A stretch of DNA of 5,106 bases from Methanomassiliicoccales archaeon (GTDB taxonomy: Archaea > Thermoplasmatota > Thermoplasmata > Sysuiplasmatales > Sysuiplasmataceae): NCBI GenBank assembly GCA_027365715.1, contig DAHXLZ010000021.1, positions 1 to 5,106 of the forward strand. The letters run 5' to 3'. A program made the translations under genes and the position numbers. Below are positions 1 to 5,106 of this stretch, one piece after another (within the stretch, counting starts at the first letter, position 1; each line of letters starts with the position of its first letter). Under the pieces are notes generated by a model. The model saw only the letters and a program-made list of their open reading frames with translations, was not told the DNA's origin and did not search any database.

Positions 1-188
1 TGTGTTCAGTCACCGGCAGGGAGATGGCAGAGGCACGGAAACTCATCAGACCCAATCCCCGTGTTCCCATAGTGAGGAACGACGAGGACAGGGGCACATT
101 GCTCCACAAATTCGTTGAAATCATTGAGAAGTACGACACAGACATGGAGGGGCACATGAAAAGGTGGGTTTCTGCGGTTAAGACCTAA
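1..188 (+). CDS. C-terminal end of an unidentified protein (5' end outside window)
   Basis: Reading from base 3, 61 sense codons run uninterrupted to a TAA at 186-188; the gene starts to the left of the window. The visible tail is strongly charged. It begins near a VTGREMAEARKLI stretch, passes through RVPIVRNDEDRG, and ends in a probable amphipathic helix (LLHKFVEIIEKYDTDMEGH) followed by MKRWVSAVKT. No signal peptide, membrane segment or cysteine cluster is visible in this part, so the tail is probably cytoplasmic. The other two plus-strand frames are closed or lack coding character here, which supports this frame. The gene converges on leuS with a 116-bp gap, so the two are not co-transcribed. 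I do not recognise the family from 61 residues and give no function. A tail of a larger enzyme or nucleotide-binding protein is possible but cannot be shown here. Confidence 0.7.
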   Translation, partial: CSVTGREMAEARKLIRPNPRVPIVRNDEDRGTLLHKFVEIIEKYDTDMEGHMKRWVSAVKT

Positions 189-304
189 CCATATACTGAC
201 GCCATGTCTCGAACGTTCTCCAGTAAATCCTGTCTGATTCACCGGAAGCAGATGTTTGCTGCATACAGTTAACGGCAGGACTCATGGTTGAACCGCCGTC
301 ACAA
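189..304. other. Convergent intergenic gap with weak hairpins, no clear terminator
   Basis: This gap separates the stop codon of the plus-strand gene (188) from the stop codon of leuS (305, minus strand). It contains an 8-bp palindrome GAACGTTC at 211-218. A small hairpin GCAG/CTGC lies at 248-251 and 259-262. A second hairpin pairs ACGGC (272-276) with GCCGT (295-299), with GGT/ACC (286-288 and 292-294) stacking inside it. No run of T follows any of these on either strand, and archaeal termination usually depends on such runs. The role of the hairpins in ending transcription is therefore uncertain. No open frame of coding character is confined to the gap. Confidence 0.35.
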
Positions 305-3196
305 CTATTCTACGAGGATTGCCGGCCGCATGGGGAAACTGTTCTCCTTCCTGCTGTTCGAATCTGCACTCTCATTTCCTCTGCCGTCTGCAATTACAAT
401 TTCACAGCCAAATTCCTTTCTGAGGAAGCTGGAATTTTCCTTCAGGTAATCGTATTCGTCGACTTTATCCAGATTTTTCACAATCCCGTTCAGCTTTCCA
501 AGCTGTTTTTCCCTTGCAAGATTCCTGTAAAATTTTTCCATTTCCTGCCGTGATATATTTGAAGGCAGTCCCTTTCTAATGCCGGCCGACACGGCACTGT
601 CGCCTGCGTTTTCGGCAACGAGCAGCTGCCTTTTCCAGCTGCCTGCTATGTATATTGTTATTTTCTCCGGAGCAATTTCTGTCACTTTCAGTATTTCAGA
701 AATGTCGGCAATGACGCTTTCCAGGAAGCTCTCGCAGGCCATGATTTTCTCGTTTTCCGACATGGTGGAAGGTTCCGGCATCACATGATTTGAGACAAAA
801 TCGCCATGCCCCATCGCCTCCCAGGCTTCCTCGCAGAGATGGGGTGCAAAAGGTGCCAGCATCATCACCTGCATTTCCGTGAATTGTAATAGTGTAATTC
901 GGTTTGGCGCCCCTCTTCTTCTGATGTACCATTTTAATGAATTCTGCATATCAACCAGTGCACTTCTCACTGCATTCTTATATGAAAGCTCGTCCATTGC
1001 GGAGATGTATGTGTGGTAGTGTTTTGCCATCATCGATGCCATCCAGAGATCCATGCCATCTTCAGCCGATTGTGTATACTCTTCCAGCGAACGCACCGAT
1101 TCGAGTATCTGAATGATTCTTCTGCCCGCGGTTTCAGCAAAATCTCTGTCAAAGTTAGGATCGTCAAATCCTTCGTCGGCATACGCCTCAGTCAATCGCG
1201 TAACATCTGCTCCGAACTGCTCAACAGCATCATCCAGGTTGAGCGCATTTCCGGCAGACTTGCCCATTTTTTCTCCGCTGAGAGTTATCCAGCCGTTGAC
1301 GCCGAAGGAAAGGGGCCATAGCTCCCTGGGAAAGATGGCAACGTGATTGAATGCTGCAAATGTCAGGTGATTTCCAACAAGGTCTTTTCCGGAGTTTCTG
1401 AGATCCATGGGGTACCAGTAAAGGAATTCACTTCTCATCTGCTCTACCTCCTCACGACTATAACCGCTTTCCCCGGAAGCCTTCACAGAACTGCCCTTTC
1501 CCAGAAACACGTAATCAAAAAAGGCTTCTCCGAGTGTTGTGTCCGATGTATTCTTTCCGTTCTGAATTGTGTGTGCGATGGTGTAATATGCCATGTATAT
1601 TGTGGAATCTGAAAGGGATTCTATCTTCCATCTGTCATCCCAGGGCAATGATGTTCCAAGACCTGTGTGGTGAACGCATGCCCAGTCCTTCAGCCAGTCG
1701 ATTACATTGTCAAACTGCTTTCTTACGAACGGCGGATAAAACTTCATTGCCGATATTGCTTCGTGGGTAGCGGCTTTCCAGACCGGATCTCCGTAAGCGA
1801 GAAACCACTGATTGTCAACAACTTTTACTATGCACCGTGTAAGGCATCTGCATACCACTTCACCGGAGGGCTCATACATCACGTCTGCATCCCCTGATTC
1901 GAGGAGTTTCAGCCTGAAAGCATCCCGCGCACTGTCTACTCTCATGCCTGCGTACTCACCGCAGCGTTCTAGCATAACACCTTTGTAATAACCCTCCCTG
2001 TAGATTTCTTCCCTCGCCTGATCGAGCTTTTCCTTCTCTTTCTGGCTTTTTATCTTCAAGCGCTCTATTACTTTCTTTGCAGGAAGTCTCCCATAACCCG
2101 GTGTCTCGATAATCTCTATGGGCTCGATATCATTTATCGCTTTGACCATGGACGGTTCCAGCTTCCCTCCTTTCGCCTCCTTCTTAAGGTCAGCAAGTGC
2201 GATGTAATCATCGGGAGAATCGCTGGGTACAGAAGTCACAATGCCTGTTCCCTTGGAAGGATTTGCAAATGCCGCGGGAAGCACAACCAGATTTCTGTGC
2301 ATTGTTGGAGAATACGCATGTGAGCCGACGAGTTCATTGCCCTCCAACCTGTCTATTTCATTAAGCTCTCTGCCCTGTTCTTTCAGCTTATCTGCAGCCT
2401 CGCTGCTCAGTATCCACACTTCCCCGCCCATCTGTGCTCTGACATATTTTCCCTCAGGATTAATCCAGAGATTCGTCTGGCCAAACGAAGTTTCGGGTCT
2501 GAGTGTGGCAGTAATCAGGAATTCGCCATCGCTCGTTTTGAATTTCAGCAGCGTGTATTCCGTAGGTGTCTCACCTTCACCGCTGACCCTGTCGTGATCA
2601 CCAACAGGAATGCTGTCATGCGGGCACCATATGACTGCATGGGAACCCAGCCTGACAAAGTTTTTTTCCTTCAGTGTGTTGAACTGCCACCTTACAAACG
2701 AATCGTAACTTCTGTTGAGTGGTGTGGTAATGAACTTCCTTCTCCAGTCGATTGACATTCCCAGGCGGCGCATGCTCTTTTCCCACCTGTCCGGAAAATA
2801 TCTGGTCCAGTAGACAGGTTCTGAGAACTTCTTCACTTCGCTCTCACTTATTCCCATGGAGCGCATAATTCGCATCTGTGTGGGCTCTCCCTCCTTTATC
2901 CGTCTCGCAGCAGCCACAATCGGGACACCGGTGCAGTGGAATGCGAATGGAAACAGAACGTTGTAACCGCGCATTCTTTTATATCTGCACTGAAACTCTA
3001 CTCTTAGCGCAGTGAACGCATGTCCTATGTGGGGCAGTCCGTTCATGTAACTGTACGGGTATGTACCGAAAAACTTCCTCCGGTCATCTGGAACTGCTTC
3101 GAACAGGCGGGCGTCTGACCACTTCTTCTGCCATTTCTCTTCAATGTGAAATAGTTCTTCCTTTGAAATATGCTCACCTCCAGATGATTTTCGCAC
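305..3196 (-). CDS. leuS: Leucyl-tRNA synthetase, archaeal/eukaryotic type
   Basis: Class I aminoacyl-tRNA synthetase that charges tRNA(Leu) with leucine in the cytoplasm, using ATP. At 963 residues from the GTG at 3196 it has the usual archaeal length. Visible in order are an N-terminal IEEKWQKKW helix (18-26), the HIGH signature as HIGH (56-59), and HCTG in the leucine pocket region (87-90). The CP1 editing domain spans roughly 190-500, with TLRPET (231-236) and GTGIVTSVPSDSPDD (316-330). D330 aligns with the aspartate used in post-transfer editing of mischarged tRNA. Next come SLSDSTIYMAYYTI (527-540), SGKDLVGNHLTF (602-613), and the KMSKS loop as KMGKS (643-647). A helical anticodon-binding domain spans about 690-830, and a C-terminal domain ends in the archaeal tail FPMRPAILVE. 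The gene is intact and starts 19 bp after the nitroreductase stop, so it is probably co-transcribed with it. The true start may be the ATT at 3167-3169 (see the RBS entry), giving 954 residues; GTG 3196 is the only conventional start upstream. Confidence 0.96.
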   Translation of the reverse strand: MRKSSGGEHISKEELFHIEEKWQKKWSDARLFEAVPDDRRKFFGTYPYSYMNGLPHIGHAFTALRVEFQCRYKRMRGYNVLFPFAFHCTGVPIVAAARRIKEGEPTQMRIMRSMGISESEVKKFSEPVYWTRYFPDRWEKSMRRLGMSIDWRRKFITTPLNRSYDSFVRWQFNTLKEKNFVRLGSHAVIWCPHDSIPVGDHDRVSGEGETPTEYTLLKFKTSDGEFLITATLRPETSFGQTNLWINPEGKYVRAQMGGEVWILSSEAADKLKEQGRELNEIDRLEGNELVGSHAYSPTMHRNLVVLPAAFANPSKGTGIVTSVPSDSPDDYIALADLKKEAKGGKLEPSMVKAINDIEPIEIIETPGYGRLPAKKVIERLKIKSQKEKEKLDQAREEIYREGYYKGVMLERCGEYAGMRVDSARDAFRLKLLESGDADVMYEPSGEVVCRCLTRCIVKVVDNQWFLAYGDPVWKAATHEAISAMKFYPPFVRKQFDNVIDWLKDWACVHHTGLGTSLPWDDRWKIESLSDSTIYMAYYTIAHTIQNGKNTSDTTLGEAFFDYVFLGKGSSVKASGESGYSREEVEQMRSEFLYWYPMDLRNSGKDLVGNHLTFAAFNHVAIFPRELWPLSFGVNGWITLSGEKMGKSAGNALNLDDAVEQFGADVTRLTEAYADEGFDDPNFDRDFAETAGRRIIQILESVRSLEEYTQSAEDGMDLWMASMMAKHYHTYISAMDELSYKNAVRSALVDMQNSLKWYIRRRGAPNRITLLQFTEMQVMMLAPFAPHLCEEAWEAMGHGDFVSNHVMPEPSTMSENEKIMACESFLESVIADISEILKVTEIAPEKITIYIAGSWKRQLLVAENAGDSAVSAGIRKGLPSNISRQEMEKFYRNLAREKQLGKLNGIVKNLDKVDEYDYLKENSSFLRKEFGCEIVIADGRGNESADSNSRKENSFPMRPAILVE
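3173..3181 (-). promoter_or_regulatory. Strong Shine-Dalgarno site inside the annotated leuS start
   Basis: On the minus strand 3181 to 3173 reads GGAGGTGAG, a full match to the anti-Shine-Dalgarno end of 16S rRNA. It lies 5 codons inside the ORF if translation starts at GTG 3196, where it would serve no purpose. Seven nucleotides after GGAGG comes an in-frame ATT (3169-3167), with no ATG, GTG or TTG in that frame nearby. Starting at ATT leaves eight residues (initiator, SKEELFH) before IEEKWQ. As I recall it, the Pyrococcus horikoshii enzyme has the same number. The region before GTG 3196 has only a weak purine stretch (GAGTGG). The site therefore argues for initiation at ATT, or at an ATG that has changed to ATT. 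Confidence 0.6.
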
Positions 3197-3215
3197 ACCA
3201 CTCAGGACGCTGCCC

Positions 3216-3731
3216 TCAGAATTGGTCGTAGTTTACAAGTTCCTGCAGGGGCTTTGCAGGAGGCAAACTGCTCAACTCACTGGGCGTGCCAAGTGGCGAA
3301 AGTGAGACAATCCTGCACTCATCTGGTGCCTTAACAATCTCTCTGATTCTCTCCTCCCTGAATGAGAATATCCACTCTGTCTGCATGCCAAGCTGACTGG
3401 CAACGAGTGCAATGCGTCCTATGAGTATGCCTGCGTCGACAGAGAAGCTGTTGAGATAACCGCCGAGGGTGGGATATGCATCATCAGGTATTCCGCAAAT
3501 TACTGCTACGAGCGGCGCCTCCAGAAGCAACTTATTGCTGGAACATACTGCGGAAAGGTTGCGTTTGGTCTCCTCATCCCTCACAAATATGACTTTCCAG
3601 GGTTGCCTGTTGTCCATAGAATGGCAACTGCGTATCGCAGAAGTCAGCGTCTTGATTTTCGCTTCATCGATAGGCGCCTGCGAAAATCTCTTCGTGGTGT
3701 GATTGCTCTTGAAAATTTCATGAGATTCCAT
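3216..3731 (-). CDS. Nitroreductase-family FMN-dependent oxidoreductase (compact)
   Basis: A 171-residue member of the nitroreductase fold, whose members use FMN and NAD(P)H to reduce nitro compounds, quinones or other acceptors in the cytoplasm; the substrate cannot be told from sequence. Family hallmarks appear in order. HTTKRF (11-16) matches the N-terminal FMN-phosphate segment (HSTKAF in E. coli NfsB). SMDNRQPWKVIFV (38-50) matches the SxxNxQPW flavin loop. EAPLVAVICG (71-80) is a core strand, and SVDAGILIGRIALVASQLGMQTEW (97-120) spans the central dimer helix and following strand. SPLGTP (145-150) and a PLQELVNYDQF tail match the typical C-terminal end, so the protein is complete although short next to NfsB (217). 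The arginine just before the HSTK motif in NfsB is asparagine here (N10). An in-frame TAA lies directly before ATG 3731, so no longer start exists. It is the first gene of a probable operon with leuS, 19 bp downstream. Confidence 0.9.
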   Translation of the reverse strand: MESHEIFKSNHTTKRFSQAPIDEAKIKTLTSAIRSCHSMDNRQPWKVIFVRDEETKRNLSAVCSSNKLLLEAPLVAVICGIPDDAYPTLGGYLNSFSVDAGILIGRIALVASQLGMQTEWIFSFREERIREIVKAPDECRIVSLSPLGTPSELSSLPPAKPLQELVNYDQF

Positions 3732-3754
3732 TTAATCATTCGTCCGATGTCACA

Positions 3755-3797
3755 ACATAATTGTAGTTCTATGAATTCACTCTGTCTTTAAAAATAA
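3755..3797 (-). promoter_or_regulatory. Candidate archaeal promoter(s) for the nitroreductase-leuS operon
   Basis: Two TATA-like elements precede ATG 3731 on the minus strand. TTATTTTTAAAG (about 3797 to 3787) is the stronger match to an archaeal TATA box and predicts a start of transcription near 3765, with a leader of about 35 nt. AATTATGT (3762 to 3755) is weaker but is centred about 27 nt before the start codon, the spacing of a leaderless transcript. No convincing Shine-Dalgarno sequence precedes the ATG, which fits a leaderless or SD-independent start. The choice between the two cannot be made from sequence alone. Confidence 0.4.
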
Positions 3798-3834
3798 GAC
3801 GGTGCTGCCACTTCATCTTCACCGCTGACGCCTC

Positions 3835-3957
3835 GCATCTGAATTGTGTTCCGTGCATGCTGCTGGAGCATTCATGTTGATTTTACAGCCGATAGAGTTA
3901 CTTGAATATTATTTTTTGCATTGAGCCGGTTGATGCATCAATTGTGTTCTGGGTGCA
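3835..3957. repeat. Pair of imperfect direct repeats, 100 bp apart
   Basis: Copy 1 (3835-3857) and copy 2 (3935-3957) are both 23 nt long. They share three blocks in the same order: GCATC, then the exact 10-mer AATTGTGTTC (3842-3851 and 3940-3949), then TGCA. The blocks are joined by short spacers that differ (TG is present before the 10-mer only in copy 1). Further to the right both copies are followed by similar GCATTCATG and ACATTGAATG stretches, so similarity may extend to about 40 nt. They could be binding sites for a regulator or remnants of a local duplication. Confidence 0.45.
3930..3941. repeat. 12-bp perfect palindrome, candidate operator
   Basis: TTGATGCATCAA is a perfect inverted repeat with no spacer. 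It overlaps the left end of direct-repeat copy 2. Its size and twofold symmetry suit a dimeric helix-turn-helix regulator. It lies about 130 bp before the lyase TATA-like box and about 135 bp before the nitroreductase one, far from both, so basal-promoter occlusion is unlikely. A second copy of the whole palindrome is not visible in the window. Confidence 0.35.
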
Positions 3958-4058
3958 GAACATTGAATGCGGAAACACTATCAAACAGCTCACTTCGGCA
4001 ATAATTTGCAGATTGGAGTGGAGACCGGGCAGGCGGCACACCCGCGCCATCCTGAAGC

Positions 4059-4071
4059 ATTAAAAACTAAT
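4059..4071 (+). promoter_or_regulatory. TATA-like element of the lyase gene
   Basis: ATTAAAAACTAAT follows a purine-bearing CTGAAG stretch that could act as a BRE. From this box transcription should start near 4088-4090. That places the ATG at 4072 upstream of the transcript and leaves a leader of about 18 nt before ATG 4108, with GAGG at 4101-4104 just ahead of it. The box therefore supports 4108 as the translation start. Confidence 0.45.
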
Positions 4072-4107
4072 ATGGAAGTGAACTTCTACTCATTTAAGTT
4101 GAGGCAA

Positions 4108-5106
4108 ATGAAATTCAGGAAGGAGAGCGATTCGCTCGGAGAGGTCCTTGTACCGGAAAATGCGTACTATGGCGCTCAGACGCAGCGTGCTATTGATAAT
4201 TTTCAGATTAGCGGCTTTCGCCCCTTTGAGGAATTTATATGGGCTACCGCTGTTGTAAAACTCGCTGCGGCCAGAGCCAATATGAGAACGGGCATGCTCG
4301 ATCCGGTGAAGGGCCGCGCAATTGAAGAGGCTGCACAGGAGATAGTTTCCGGGCAGTTGCTGGACCAGTTTGCAGTCGATGTCTTTCAGGCCGGGGCCGG
4401 CACATCGCATAATATGAATGCAAACGAGGTTATTGCCAACAGATCCATCGAACTGCTTGGTGGTGAGATTGGAAACTACTCCATTGTCCACCCCAACGAC
4501 CACGTCAATATGTCTCAATCAACCAACGACACCGTTCCAACGACAATCAGGATCGTTTCTATCAGGCTCCTGATGGAATTGAACAGGGAGCTCGTTCTTC
4601 TCATCAATTCATTGAGAAAGAAAGGCAAGACATTCGACAGAATCGTAAAATCAGGCAGAACTCATCTGGAGGACGCCGCTCCTGTGCGCCTTGGTCAGGA
4701 GTTCAACGCCTTTGCAGATATGCTCGAATATGACATGAAGCGCATTACTCACTCTACAGGCATACTGGGTGAATTAAACATAGGCGCTACTGCCGTTGGC
4801 ACCGGTGTAAACGCCGATCCGGCCTATGTCGGTCACGTTGTAAAAGAACTGCGGACCATAACCGGCTATAAACTTCGAAATTCGAGGAAGCTCATGGCTC
4901 TTACACAGTCGATGGCCGATTTCGTAGAAACCTCCGGCGCAATACGTGCACTGTCTGTTGATTTGACAAAGATCGCAAACGATCTCAGGCTGATGAATTC
5001 CGGACCGGTAACAGGCTTTGGGGAGATAACACTGCCGTCCGTCCAGCCAGGATCGTCTATAATGCCGGGAAAAGTGAATCCCGTCATTGCCGAATGCATG
5101 AATATG
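4108..5106 (+). CDS. aspA: Aspartate ammonia-lyase (aspartase), 3' end outside window
   Basis: The first 333 residues of a class II fumarase/aspartase superfamily lyase, about 70% of the usual 460-470. Aspartase converts L-aspartate reversibly to fumarate and ammonia in the cytoplasm as a homotetramer whose active sites combine three conserved regions. Visible here are AGAGTS (95-100), HPNDHVNMSQSTND (128-141), GRTHLEDAAP (183-192), and the signature GSSIMPGKVNP (315-325) with the catalytic loop serine S316, K322 and N324. T99, S138, T139, N140, T185 and H186 all fall two positions before their counterparts in Bacillus aspartase AspB. The SQSTND motif, where class II fumarases have SQSSND, together with VRLGQEF, GVNADPAY and QPGSSIMPGKVNP, favours aspartase; fumarase is the alternative. 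Start choice: an in-frame ATG lies at 4072, but MKFRKESDSLG from 4108 aligns with the normal family N-terminus and the promoter position agrees. It is transcribed divergently from the nitroreductase gene. Confidence 0.85.
   Translation, partial: MKFRKESDSLGEVLVPENAYYGAQTQRAIDNFQISGFRPFEEFIWATAVVKLAAARANMRTGMLDPVKGRAIEEAAQEIVSGQLLDQFAVDVFQAGAGTSHNMNANEVIANRSIELLGGEIGNYSIVHPNDHVNMSQSTNDTVPTTIRIVSIRLLMELNRELVLLINSLRKKGKTFDRIVKSGRTHLEDAAPVRLGQEFNAFADMLEYDMKRITHSTGILGELNIGATAVGTGVNADPAYVGHVVKELRTITGYKLRNSRKLMALTQSMADFVETSGAIRALSVDLTKIANDLRLMNSGPVTGFGEITLPSVQPGSSIMPGKVNPVIAECMNM

Larger units (their letters stand above)
3732..4107. other. Divergent intergenic region (376 bp)
   Basis: This region separates two divergently transcribed units, the minus-strand nitroreductase-leuS pair and the plus-strand lyase. 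It holds TATA-like elements next to both genes, an AT-rich block around 3901-3917 that includes a run of six T, a 12-bp palindrome and a pair of imperfect direct repeats. A GC-rich block (about 4021-4050) lies just before the lyase promoter. I looked for tRNA T-arm sequences, C/D-box motifs, CRISPR-like repeats and coding frames and found none that hold up. The longest plausible small frame (3874-3924, 16 residues) has no supporting signal. The region is longer than needed for two basal archaeal promoters, so regulatory sites or a small RNA are possible. Confidence 0.6.

Noticed and set aside
272..299. ACGGC/GCCGT hairpin as a rho-independent-style terminator for leuS
   Set aside because: The stem is short with an uneven 9-nt bulge and no T run follows on either strand, so it is mentioned only as a weak structure.
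284..553. Plus-strand ORF of 89 codons opposite the 3' end of leuS
   Set aside because: It lies almost wholly antisense to well-conserved leuS codons, has no ribosome binding site or promoter, and its translation is low-complexity in the way of a reverse-frame shadow.
2241..2597. Plus-strand ORF of 118 codons inside leuS
   Set aside because: Antisense to the conserved LeuRS editing domain; serine- and leucine-rich translation typical of a reverse-strand shadow.
3908..3917. T-rich tract as a transcription terminator
   Set aside because: No plus-strand gene lies upstream within the region and no stable hairpin precedes it; it more likely forms part of an AT-rich regulatory block.
3874..3924. 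Possible 16-residue peptide in the divergent intergenic region
   Set aside because: No Shine-Dalgarno sequence or aligned promoter, and the length is expected by chance in AT-rich DNA.
4072..4107. Upstream in-frame ATG as start of the lyase
   Set aside because: It would add 12 residues not seen in the family, and the ATG directly follows the TATA-like box, so it would lie upstream of the predicted transcript start.
4090..4518. Minus-strand ORF of 142 codons opposite the lyase gene
   Set aside because: It overlaps the conserved aspartase active-site motifs on the other strand, which fully explain the sequence, and it has no recognisable domain.

Overview
The window looks like chromosomal DNA from an archaeon, most likely one of the Thermoplasmata or a related euryarchaeal lineage. 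The main evidence is the leucyl-tRNA synthetase. It is of the long archaeal/eukaryotic type (about 960 residues) and ends in the conserved archaeal C-terminal tail, a short proline-containing motif finishing in the family's terminal glutamate. Intergenic AT-rich boxes fit archaeal TATA elements better than bacterial -35/-10 pairs, and one gene carries a full GGAGGTG ribosome binding site. Lineage is inferred from protein character only; no rRNA gene is present.

Layout: (1) bases 1-188, plus strand, hold the last 61 codons of a gene that begins outside the window and whose product I cannot name. (2) Bases 189-304 are a short convergent intergenic gap with weak hairpins and no oligo-T terminator. 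(3) Bases 305-3731, minus strand, form a probable two-gene operon read right to left: a compact FMN nitroreductase-family protein (3731 to 3216), then 19 bp later leucyl-tRNA synthetase (leuS, 3196 to 305). (4) Bases 3732-4107 are a 376-bp divergent intergenic region with TATA-like elements facing both ways, a 12-bp perfect palindrome and a pair of imperfect direct repeats 100 bp apart. (5) Bases 4108-5106, plus strand, are the first 333 codons of a class II fumarase/aspartase superfamily lyase. Its active-site residues read as aspartate ammonia-lyase rather than fumarase. It runs off the right edge.

The genes do not form an obvious pathway: protein synthesis (leuS), a flavin oxidoreductase of unknown substrate, and aspartate/fumarate interconversion. 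I see no mobile element, CRISPR array, tRNA or rRNA gene, phage gene or defence system, and no new multi-gene system. The most interesting signal is at the start of leuS. A perfect Shine-Dalgarno sequence lies 7 nt before an in-frame ATT codon, exactly where the synthetase family normally begins. This suggests either a rare AUU start codon or a G-to-T error or mutation at an original ATG. Second is the eukaryote-like wording of the LeuRS catalytic core, with KMGKS in place of KMSKS. Third is the repeat and palindrome structure of the divergent intergenic region.
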